Assembly: GCA_003498085.1 (NCBI GenBank)
Contig: DNCM01000011.1
Location: 1-7,576 of the forward strand
DNA length: 7,576 nucleotides
Direction: 5' to 3'
DNA from: a bacterium
GTDB taxonomy: Bacteria > UBA9089 > UBA9088
The translations under genes were made by a program, and so were the position numbers. The notes beneath the pieces were generated by a model that ran no database searches, was not told the origin of the DNA, and worked only from the letters and a program-made list of their open reading frames with translations. This document shows positions 1-5,968 of the stretch, piece by piece (position 1 is the stretch's first letter; every line of letters starts with the position of its first letter).

Positions 1-4
1 TTTT

Positions 5-40
5 AAAGCTAATAGTTAGAAGCCAATAGCTGAATAGTTA
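5..40. repeat. Degenerate short AATAGYT repeats
   Basis: The heptamer AATAGTT/AATAGCT occurs three times here (11-17, 25-31, 33-39). Two longer 11-mers, at 8-18 and 22-32, match at 8 of 11 positions, and all three differences are transitions. The tract lies just beyond the 3' end of the minus-strand beta-propeller gene and looks like the edge of a degenerate intergenic repeat that may continue outside the window. It has no clear hairpin and no T-run, so it is not called a terminator. Low complexity in AT-rich DNA is the alternative. Confidence 0.3.
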
Positions 41-77
41 CCATATTTCACCGCCTTAGAGAAAGTCGAAGTATCGA

Positions 78-1676
78 TTAAAATACTAATTCCTTAACCC
101 TATCCCAGCTAATTTCATCAAAGACAATAAGCTTTTCTGTTCCAAGAATGTATAAATAATCATCAATATAGATTGCCCTTTTTGCGAAGATATCTTTTAT
201 TTCTTTTACCAAACCTATCTTATCATCGTCAAAAGAAAAGATATATCCCGCCTTACCAGCTGGAAGGAAGAATATCCCGTGTTTTTTGTCTAACAAAAAA
301 GCATGGTGGTTAGTGAGAACCTCAGACCAATTCTCATTTAAAATGTACTTATCCCTTTCTTTTGGCATACTAGGAACAGAGACATCAAACAAGGAAATTT
401 TTACTCCCCACCCCTCTTTTCCTATCCCAAGAATTTCGTCCTTTGTAATAGGATGTAAGTAAGAAGAGTATCCTGGAATCTTTAATTCACCTTCTAGCTT
501 TGGGTTCTTTGGGTCTCGTAGATCAATAATGTAGAATGGATCTATTTCCCTAAATGTAACAACATAGCCCTTATCTTCGATAAACCTTGCCGCATAGATC
601 TCCTCTGTCAAACCAAGGTTTTCAATACTACCACAGATATTTAAATTTTCATCCAAAATATAGACACTATTTCGCCTTACTCCCTCCTCTATCGTTGTTG
701 CTATCCTCAAATAACCATTGTATTCATCCAGGGAAAATTGATTTAGAAGATAGCCTGGTGTTTTCCCAGCAGCTGTTGGCCGAAATTTTTCAAGTTCTAT
801 TTTTACTATCCCTGTTTTTTCTTTCTCTGCAAATAAATAAGTTATATAGATTGCCTTGCTCGACATGTAGACAATGGAAGAGTAGGACGAACCAATAAAC
901 GAAACCTTTCCTTCAATCTCTCCATTATGGGGCTCCAAGGCGATGGCTGAAAAGACAGCATCTGCTGGGATGGGCGTGATCGGATGATAAATCTCCTCAT
1001 AGGGGATATCTATGGTGGTCTTGTTTAATATAATAGGCACAATTGCCTTCTCTTCCTCAATTCTTGTCTTAGTCACCAAATAGAGTTTTTCCTTATAGAG
1101 CCTTGCTCCAACTAGAGAATCCTCTATCTCCAATATCCATTTCTCCTTTGGTATGCTAGGCTCTGAAACATCATAGCCATAAATATTTCTATGTGAGAAA
1201 ATAAGTAATGTATTTCCAAGCAAAAGCAAGTCTCCTGTTTTTTCAATCTTTCCTTCCAAAGCTAAATCAACTACTGGAAATGCCTTGATAATATTTGTCT
1301 TTTTTTCTGAAAAATAGAGCTTTTTCCCATCTGTCTTCGCAATATCTGGTTCATCGATACCTGTGACTTGGACTGTTGTTTCAGAAAATCTTTCTGGTTC
1401 TTTGTATTTTTTTATCTCATCATATTCCATTACAATCGTTGGTGCCATATCACCTTTTTCTACCATAAGCGCACCCTTCATACCAAAAGAAAAAACCCTC
1501 ATTAGATTTTTCAATGAGAGGGGAACATAGTATTTTGCCTTTTCTAAATAATCAAGAAACTCCTCCTTTGAAGAAAACTTTTTTATCCCCTCAAGACGAT
1601 AATATGGCATGATAGAGAAAACAATAAAAACAACAAATAATAAATATCCTCCTAAAGCTAATTTTTTTATGCCCAT
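78..1676 (-). CDS. Membrane-anchored C-terminal beta-propeller domain protein (Beta_propel family)
   Basis: This 532-residue protein belongs to the family of secreted proteins with a beta-propeller distantly related to WD-40 repeats (Pfam Beta_propel, COG4880), found in archaea and some bacteria and of unknown biochemical function. The N-terminus has a short basic stretch (GIKK) followed by a hydrophobic segment at about residues 6-24. No lipobox Cys is visible, so it is probably a signal anchor or uncleaved signal with the propeller outside the cytoplasm. The hallmark segment is at about residues 99-122 (TTVQVTGIDEPDIAKTDGK), preceded by the family's FSSKEEFLDYL-type helix at about 34-44. 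The rest alternates beta strands with turns such as DPKNPKLEG and DVSVPSMPKE, as expected for propeller blades. The ATG overlaps the stop of the upstream membrane-protein gene by 10 bp. Only a weak AAAG purine stretch precedes it, so translational coupling is likely. Family assignment is firm; the role (adhesion, ligand binding or envelope scaffold) is unknown. Confidence 0.85.
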   Translation of the reverse strand: MGIKKLALGGYLLFVVFIVFSIMPYYRLEGIKKFSSKEEFLDYLEKAKYYVPLSLKNLMRVFSFGMKGALMVEKGDMAPTIVMEYDEIKKYKEPERFSETTVQVTGIDEPDIAKTDGKKLYFSEKKTNIIKAFPVVDLALEGKIEKTGDLLLLGNTLLIFSHRNIYGYDVSEPSIPKEKWILEIEDSLVGARLYKEKLYLVTKTRIEEEKAIVPIILNKTTIDIPYEEIYHPITPIPADAVFSAIALEPHNGEIEGKVSFIGSSYSSIVYMSSKAIYITYLFAEKEKTGIVKIELEKFRPTAAGKTPGYLLNQFSLDEYNGYLRIATTIEEGVRRNSVYILDENLNICGSIENLGLTEEIYAARFIEDKGYVVTFREIDPFYIIDLRDPKNPKLEGELKIPGYSSYLHPITKDEILGIGKEGWGVKISLFDVSVPSMPKERDKYILNENWSEVLTNHHAFLLDKKHGIFFLPAGKAGYIFSFDDDKIGLVKEIKDIFAKRAIYIDDYLYILGTEKLIVFDEISWDRVKELVF

Positions 1677-2803
1677 TTTTCTTTAAGTAAATGATAAGTA
1701 ATTATTAAACTTCCAGTTATAAAGAAGAATATTCCACAACATAATTTCAAATCTATTTTAACAAAATATCTTCCAAGCATTGTAGATAAAACTATTGCAA
1801 AAATAAAAATACCGATTTTAAAAAGCCTCATATTTTTGGTTAGAAAACCATAGATCACAGGAAATATTGCAAGCAGTAACAAATCTATGTTGATAGCAGT
1901 TATAGAATAGTGTGATTGCTTGAAGAAAAAGATGGAGAAATTGACGATAAAGACAAGTAGCAAAAACAAAAGCTCGTATTTTGCAGTTAAATTCCTCTTG
2001 GTATAATTTAGAGCCATAAATATAGGACAAATTCCTATAGCAATACCAACAATAATGGAATAAAAACCACCTATTGAAACATTCGGCAGGATATAATGAG
2101 GCTTTGCAAAAGATAGAATATATGTAGGGATTAGGATGCTTAAAAAACCAAGGGCTTTGTAGACACATCTAAACCCTGTGTCCTTATGAAGCATTCCTAT
2201 AAGATAAAGAATTATTCCCAACGATGAGACAAGGATTAAGGGTATTCCCCATGGGGCATCTTTTGTCGATGCAAAAAGATTTATCCATAACAAGGAGGAA
2301 ATAATATTTATTGCAAGACTCAATCTAGACCTATTTTTATAAACAAGATAAAATAGAAGAATAAGGGGTAAAACAAGGGCATGATCCAAATAAGACTTTT
2401 CATACCTTAAAAATGACATCACTAAAGATAAAGCAAGTCCTATTGAACTTGCAGCAAGAAAAGCACTGTTTTTAAGGAGAATATGGAGGAGCAATAGCCA
2501 TATTGTAATAAAGACAGTAAGCCATATTATGTTTGAAATTTTAGTTAAAAATGCCATAAAGAGTAGTATTACCCCAATACCAAAAAATATAGAACCAAGA
2601 ATAGGAACTAAATTTGAATGGCTTTCTTCTTTTTTTTCATAAAATGAATAGATACTAGCCCCCTGCTCTTCCGATATTATTCCTTTATTCTTCCATTTAG
2701 GAATTTCTTCCTCAAGCCAGGTTAGGCTAGATTTTTTAGTAATTATAGCTAAGATTATTAAAGTTGTTATTACCCCCAAAATGAATAAAAGCAAATATCC
2801 CAT
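1667..2803 (-). CDS. DUF2157-type polytopic membrane protein
   Basis: This 378-residue integral membrane protein has about 12 hydrophobic segments. The first spans residues 2-22 and the second begins near residue 66 (LVPILGSIFFGIGVILLF). Between them is a soluble stretch with the features of DUF2157 proteins: a Trp-containing helix, a K-G-I-I-S-E-E-Q turn (a short helix then Q-x-x-x-I-Y), then an acidic and basic linker before the membrane block. The family is widespread in bacteria and functionally uncharacterised. No catalytic motif is evident. A Cys pair (LCC) lies near the C-terminus in the last membrane segment. The gene is first in a two-gene minus-strand unit, with its stop inside the start of the beta-propeller gene. 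It has a strong promoter whose predicted +1 is the A of the ATG, so no ribosome binding site is expected or seen. The family call rests on the N-terminal pattern and topology, without a profile search. Confidence 0.7.
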   Translation of the reverse strand: MGYLLLFILGVITTLIILAIITKKSSLTWLEEEIPKWKNKGIISEEQGASIYSFYEKKEESHSNLVPILGSIFFGIGVILLFMAFLTKISNIIWLTVFITIWLLLLHILLKNSAFLAASSIGLALSLVMSFLRYEKSYLDHALVLPLILLFYLVYKNRSRLSLAINIISSLLWINLFASTKDAPWGIPLILVSSLGIILYLIGMLHKDTGFRCVYKALGFLSILIPTYILSFAKPHYILPNVSIGGFYSIIVGIAIGICPIFMALNYTKRNLTAKYELLFLLLVFIVNFSIFFFKQSHYSITAINIDLLLLAIFPVIYGFLTKNMRLFKIGIFIFAIVLSTMLGRYFVKIDLKLCCGIFFFITGSLIITYHLLKEKWA

Positions 2804-2809
2804 AAAATT

Positions 2810-2838
2810 ATTATAGTGTAAAAAAACATGAATTACAA
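2810..2838 (-). promoter_or_regulatory. Promoter of the DUF2157/beta-propeller unit, predicted leaderless start
   Basis: On the minus strand a -35 box TTGTAA (2838-2833) and a perfect -10 box TATAAT (2815-2810) are separated by 17 bp. Counting the last -10 base as -7 puts +1 at 2803, the A of the gene's ATG. The six bases between the -10 box and the ATG are AATTTT, leaving no room for a Shine-Dalgarno. The -35 box lies inside a 6-bp inverted repeat (2830-2835 GAATTA and 2843-2848 TAATTC), a possible operator. What is seen is box match and spacing; the transcription start is inferred. Confidence 0.7.
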
Positions 2839-2912
2839 TAAATAATTCTTTTTTATTTAAACTTTCTTGACTTATCTTTTTTGTCTCCGCATACTATAAA
2901 TAAAATATATAA

Positions 2913-2993
2913 CCGGATTTTTGGAAAGCTTTAGAGTTAGTGCAAAAATTTATGCAAGATATTATAAATATCTTTAATGAGCTTGAAAAATAG
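2913..2993 (+). pseudogene. Possible gene relic: 26-codon open tail ending in TAG
   Basis: From 2913 to the TAG at 2991-2993 one frame reads as a protein-like amphipathic helix (PDFWKALELVQKFMQDI, then INIFNELEK). It is directly preceded by an in-frame TAA (2910-2912), and its first codon is not a start. Internal GTG (2940) or ATG (2952) codons would give only 17 or 13 residues, with no ribosome binding site. The pattern of spaced Leu/Ile/Phe with charged residues resembles the C-terminal end of a lost gene. The stretch now holds the -35 box of the rluD-family promoter. Chance in AT-rich DNA cannot be excluded, and no parent family was recognised. Confidence 0.2.
2956..2974. promoter_or_regulatory. 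Perfect 8-bp dyad upstream of the rluD-family promoter, candidate operator
   Basis: AAGATATT (2956-2963) and AATATCTT (2967-2974) are exact inverted complements around a 3-base centre (ATA), making a 19-bp dyad. It ends 8 bp before the -35 box of the downstream gene, a position suited to a regulator, or to an AT-rich UP-like element. It lies between divergent promoters, so it could affect both directions. It also sits inside the possible gene relic. It is not followed by a T-run, so it is not a terminator. Function is inferred. Confidence 0.35.
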
Positions 2994-3012
2994 TTAGGTT
3001 AAATGATATAAT
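2983..3012 (+). promoter_or_regulatory. Extended -10 promoter of the RluD-family gene
   Basis: The -35 box TTGAAA (2983-2988) and perfect -10 box TATAAT (3007-3012) are 18 bp apart. The -10 box is preceded by TGA, the extended -10 TGn element. The predicted +1 is the A at about 3019, giving a leader of about 20 nt before the ATG at 3039. Only a weak GGAT (3031-3034) could pair with 16S rRNA. The promoter is placed by sequence match alone. Confidence 0.7.
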
Positions 3013-3038
3013 ATTATCAAACAACCTTTCGGATAACT

Positions 3039-3944
3039 ATGACGAGTAAGAGAATTATTATTCCTGAGATAGGCGGAGAGAGGTTGGACATATACCTTTC
3101 AAAGCACCTTCCGTATTCAAGGTCAAAGATAGAGAACCTAATAAAGGGTGGCTTGATAAAAGTTGATGGACTACCTATAAAACCACATCATAAAACAAGG
3201 ATTGGCGAGAAGATAGAAGTAATATTTTTGGATGAAGGTATAAGAAAAGAAGAGATCCCGTTAGACATTGTCTATCAGGACAAAAATATAATTGTTGTCA
3301 ATAAGCAAGCAGGTTTTGTTGTCCATCCAACACCTAAGATAAGGCGAGGAACTTTGATAAATGCTTTACTTTTTATAACAAACCTCGCAAAAAAAGGGGG
3401 TCCAGATAGACCGGGTATTGTCCATAGACTTGATAAAGACACATCTGGACTCATTGTTGTTGCTAAGGAAGACAAGGCTTATGATAGGCTAATTGAACTT
3501 ATAAAAGAAAGAAAAGTAAAAAGGAAGTATATCGCCCTTGTTTGGGGGATACCAAAGGAGGATAGGGGAACAATTGATATTCCTATTGGAAGGCCAAAGA
3601 AGGGCGGAGTTTTGATGAAGGTTTATGGAAGGAATAGCAAGGAAGCAACAACATCTTATAAGGTTTTGCAAAAATTTACTGATATATCTTTGTTAGAACT
3701 TGAACTTATCTCGGGAAGGACCCACCAAATAAGAGTTCATTTGGCAAATATTGGCCATCCTGTAGTTGGAGATAAATCCTATAGCAAGAAACCTCTTTTA
3801 ATAAACAGGCAAGCACTTCATGCATTTTCCTTAGAATTTCCCCACCCAATAACAAAAAAACACCTTTTCTTTAAAACAGAAGTTCCCGAGGATATAAAAG
3901 TTCTTATTGATTCCTTTGAAGACAATAAAACAATAGACGAATAA
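3039..3944 (+). CDS. rluD: RluA/RluD-family 23S rRNA pseudouridine synthase
   Basis: This 301-residue enzyme converts specific uridines to pseudouridine in large-subunit rRNA, in the cytoplasm during ribosome assembly. An N-terminal S4 RNA-binding domain spans about residues 13-62 (RLDIYLSKHL, then SRSKIENLIKGGLIKVDG). The catalytic domain follows, with VVNKQAGFVVHPT near residues 85-97. The signature HRLDKDTSG is at 129-137, with D132 as the catalytic Asp, and the RTHQIRVHL motif is at 227-235, followed by GHPVVGDKSY. The length and the S4 domain are typical of RluD-type enzymes, which modify helix 69 of 23S rRNA. The exact target is inferred, and a relaxed RluC-like specificity is possible. 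The ATG at 3039 follows its promoter by about 20 nt with only a weak ribosome binding site. A separate strong promoter follows within 59 bp, so the pilus genes need not depend on this transcript. Confidence 0.9.
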   Translation: MTSKRIIIPEIGGERLDIYLSKHLPYSRSKIENLIKGGLIKVDGLPIKPHHKTRIGEKIEVIFLDEGIRKEEIPLDIVYQDKNIIVVNKQAGFVVHPTPKIRRGTLINALLFITNLAKKGGPDRPGIVHRLDKDTSGLIVVAKEDKAYDRLIELIKERKVKRKYIALVWGIPKEDRGTIDIPIGRPKKGGVLMKVYGRNSKEATTSYKVLQKFTDISLLELELISGRTHQIRVHLANIGHPVVGDKSYSKKPLLINRQALHAFSLEFPHPITKKHLFFKTEVPEDIKVLIDSFEDNKTIDE

Positions 3945-3967
3945 AAACTCAAAGAGGCAGAAAATTA

Positions 3968-3997
3968 TTGACATTATGAGAAATTTTTTGTTAAAAT
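3968..3997 (+). promoter_or_regulatory. Near-consensus promoter of the BON-like/pilB/pilT operon, predicted leaderless start
   Basis: A perfect -35 box TTGACA (3968-3973) is followed after 18 bp by the -10 box TAAAAT (3992-3997). TGT at 3989-3991 forms an extended -10 element. With the last -10 base as -7, +1 falls at 4004, the G of the GTG start codon. An in-frame TAA (4001-4003) abuts that GTG, so no upstream start is possible. The transcript would have zero to two leader bases. The match is seen directly; leaderless initiation is inferred. Confidence 0.72.
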
Positions 3998-4003
3998 TTT
4001 TAA

Positions 4004-4282
4004 GTGGTAGAAGATTGGGAGATAAATGTCGAAGTTCGCGCATGTCTTGTAAAAAGATTTATAGATACGAGGATTGTTAATATATCAACAAATAATGGAT
4101 GCGTTTTTATAAAAGGAGAATTAAACTTTACAGGCGCTGTAGTTCTGGATGAACATATTCCGACTGTACTTACAAAACTTGAAAAGGATATAAAGTATTT
4201 AAAGGGTGTGAAAGATGTTAAGCTTGAATTTAAAGACTGGATGAAAGTGAACGAGAGATGGATAAATATCAAAGAAGCTTAA
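4004..4282 (+). CDS. Small BON-like domain protein, possible pilus-motor accessory
   Basis: This 92-residue soluble protein has no signal peptide. Its predicted order is helix (EVRACLVKRFID, about residues 10-21), two strands with a turn (RIVNISTNNGCVFIKGEL), a second helix (about 53-64, LTKLEKDIKYL), then GVKDVKLEFKDW. This alpha-beta-beta-alpha-beta order, with the NG-x-V-x-(I/L)-x-G and GV-x-x-V signatures, resembles a BON domain, a small fold that binds lipids or partners and is usually exported. Here it is apparently cytoplasmic. The start is the GTG at 4004, immediately after an in-frame TAA; no ATG, GTG or TTG start lies downstream in frame within the domain. No ribosome binding site is possible if transcription starts at the predicted +1. 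Its last 25 bp overlap pilB, so it is probably coupled to the motor gene. The BON assignment is by eye; function unknown. Confidence 0.6.
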   Translation: MVEDWEINVEVRACLVKRFIDTRIVNISTNNGCVFIKGELNFTGAVVLDEHIPTVLTKLEKDIKYLKGVKDVKLEFKDWMKVNERWINIKEA

Positions 4283-5967
4283 AGGGAAAACACTTAATTG
4301 GGAATATGCTTGTCGAAGCAAACCTTCTTACAAAAGAAGGTCTTGAGAAAGCAATCATTGAACAAAAAAAGACTACTGAACAATTCTCGAGAGTACTGAT
4401 ACGACTTGGACTTATAGAAGAAGAAGCCCTTGTCGCATTCTTGGGAAGTAAATTTAATATCCCATATGTAAACCTTTCAAAAACATATATCGATACTCTT
4501 GCAGTTTCTACTATCCGTTATGAGATAGCAAAAAAATACCTCCTTTTTCCATTTGGAAAAGAAGACTCTGTTTTAAAAATAGCTATGGTCGACCCATTAA
4601 ATGCTGCTGTTATCAACGAACTTGTTGTTGAGACAGGTTATCAGATAAAGCCGAGTATTGCTTCTGAGGCAGGGATAAGGAAGGCAATAAAAGAGTATTA
4701 TGAAGAAGAAATCCCGCAAGAACAAAAAAAGAAGTTTGAAAAGAAAAAAATCGATGTTAAGGTTATTGGCGAAGAAATAAATATAGATAGAATTATGCGT
4801 CAAGGCTCTGAAGCTCCCCTAATAAACCTTGTTAATCATTTATTGACTGAGGCTGTTAAGGCAAAGGCATCCGATGTTCATGTTGAGCCTTATGAACATA
4901 GTTTAAGGATAAGGTACAGAATAGATGGTGTTTTATATGAAGTTGCATCTCCACCAAAGGAAATGCACCATCCAATAATTTCAAGGATAAAGATTATGTC
5001 TGAAATGGACATCGCAGAAAGACGCTTGCCCCAAGATGGAAGATGTAAGATAAGGGTAGAAGGGAGGGAGATTGATTTTAGGGTTTCCACAGTTCCAACA
5101 AACTTTGGTGAAAAATCAGTAATTAGAGTTCTTGATTCATCTTCACTATGCGTTGACCTTACGAGTCTTGGGTTTGAACCAGATGCTTTGGTTATATTTG
5201 AGAAGTATATAAGTGTTCCTCATGGAATGATTCTTGTTACAGGACCAACGGGTTCAGGAAAAACAACAACCCTATATTCTGCCCTGCGGAGCATAAACAC
5301 TCCAGAGAAGAATATTGTAACAATTGAGGATCCTGTCGAATTTGTCTTACCTGGCGTTAATCAAATTCAGGCAAAACCTGATATCGGGTTTGATTTTGCA
5401 TCCGGTCTTCGTTCATTTATGAGACAGGATCCCGACATTATACTTGTTGGTGAGATTAGGGATAGGGAAACAGCAGAAGTTGCAATAAATGCTGCTTTGA
5501 CTGGACACCTTGTATTTTCAACCCTTCATACGAATGATGCTGCAGGTGCTGTGACAAGACTTGTTAATATGGGTGTTGAACCGTTTCTTATCGCATCAAC
5601 TGTAGTTATGGCGGTTGCCCAGAGGCTTGTCAGAAAGCTTTGCGATTGCAAGATTCCCTACGAAGTCCCTGGGGAAAGTCTAAGGAGTATGGGAATAGAT
5701 GTTTGGGAAGACAGAGTCACTCTGTATAAACCTGGTGGATGCGAAAGGTGTGTAAACATTGGTTATAAGGGAAGGTGTGGGGTATTTGAAATCCTTGTTG
5801 TTAATGAACAGATAAAGGATCTTATTATCCATAGAGAACCATCTAATGTTATTTATAGAACTGCTGTTGACAGCGGAATGTTAACATTGAAGGAAGCGGT
5901 AATTCGCAAGGTTCTTGCTGGAGCTACAACGATTGATGAAATGATGAGAGTGTCAGCAGAGGTATAA
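4258..5967 (+). CDS. pilB: Type IV pilus assembly ATPase PilB (GspE family)
   Basis: This 569-residue cytoplasmic hexameric ATPase powers pilin polymerisation through PilC. An MshEN/T2SSE_N-type domain covers about residues 13-150, followed by a Lys-rich linker (about 153-172). The ATPase core carries ASDVHVEP (204-211), AERRLPQDGR (253-262), Walker A GPTGSGKT (329-336, K335), Asp box IEDPVEF (356-362), Walker B ending in E399 (DPDIILVGE) and His box TGHLVFSTLHTN (415-426). The zinc region has GCERC (C495, C498), but its first half is CxC (C462, C464) instead of CxxC, with an extra C507. The two c-di-GMP half-motifs (13-36, 42-65) are degenerate. The ATG at 4258 is the only possible start, because the frame closes at 4231; its purines are too close for a good ribosome binding site. 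The start lies within the preceding gene, so coupling is likely. GspE is the paralogue alternative; adjacent pilT favours PilB. Confidence 0.92.
   Translation: MDKYQRSLKGKHLIGNMLVEANLLTKEGLEKAIIEQKKTTEQFSRVLIRLGLIEEEALVAFLGSKFNIPYVNLSKTYIDTLAVSTIRYEIAKKYLLFPFGKEDSVLKIAMVDPLNAAVINELVVETGYQIKPSIASEAGIRKAIKEYYEEEIPQEQKKKFEKKKIDVKVIGEEINIDRIMRQGSEAPLINLVNHLLTEAVKAKASDVHVEPYEHSLRIRYRIDGVLYEVASPPKEMHHPIISRIKIMSEMDIAERRLPQDGRCKIRVEGREIDFRVSTVPTNFGEKSVIRVLDSSSLCVDLTSLGFEPDALVIFEKYISVPHGMILVTGPTGSGKTTTLYSALRSINTPEKNIVTIEDPVEFVLPGVNQIQAKPDIGFDFASGLRSFMRQDPDIILVGEIRDRETAEVAINAALTGHLVFSTLHTNDAAGAVTRLVNMGVEPFLIASTVVMAVAQRLVRKLCDCKIPYEVPGESLRSMGIDVWEDRVTLYKPGGCERCVNIGYKGRCGVFEILVVNEQIKDLIIHREPSNVIYRTAVDSGMLTLKEAVIRKVLAGATTIDEMMRVSAEV
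5958..5963 (+). promoter_or_regulatory. Shine-Dalgarno of pilT
   Basis: AGAGGT lies 5 nt before the ATG at 5969 and inside the last codons of pilB. It is the clearest ribosome binding site in the window, and it shows that the organism uses anti-Shine-Dalgarno pairing for internal operon genes. It also favours the ATG at 5969 over the in-frame ATG at 5981. Confidence 0.7.
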
Positions 5968-5968
5968 T

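Noticed and set aside
66..87. Small inverted repeats (TCGA-AGTA-TCGA; AGTAT/ATACT) near the end of the propeller gene
   Set aside because: Arms are 4-5 bp and no T-run follows on the minus strand, so it does not support a terminator call.
587..898. 103-codon plus-strand open frame inside the beta-propeller gene
   Set aside because: Its composition is low-complexity His/Leu/Ser and it lies fully antisense to a recognised family, so it is a shadow.
2867..2895. Possible further plus-strand promoter TTGACT, 17 bp, CATACT
   Set aside because: The -10 box matches only 4 of 6 bases and lacks the first T. A much better promoter for the same gene lies at 2983-3012, and no separate RNA gene is visible downstream.
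3945..3967. Possible terminator after the rluD-family gene
   Set aside because: Only a 3-bp CTC/GAG stem is present, and the later T-run belongs to the promoter spacer.
4026..4052. Eight-codon ORF (ATG at 4026, TAA at 4050) preceded by GGGAG, inside the BON-like gene
   Set aside because: The GGGAG is part of Trp-Glu codons of the BON-like frame, and the spacing of 4 nt is short. Nothing supports a leader peptide over chance.
4000..4272. Ninety-codon open frame on the minus strand opposite the BON-like gene
   Set aside because: It is Ser/Phe/Thr-rich, has no family pattern, and mirrors a plus-strand gene with a strong promoter and operon context.
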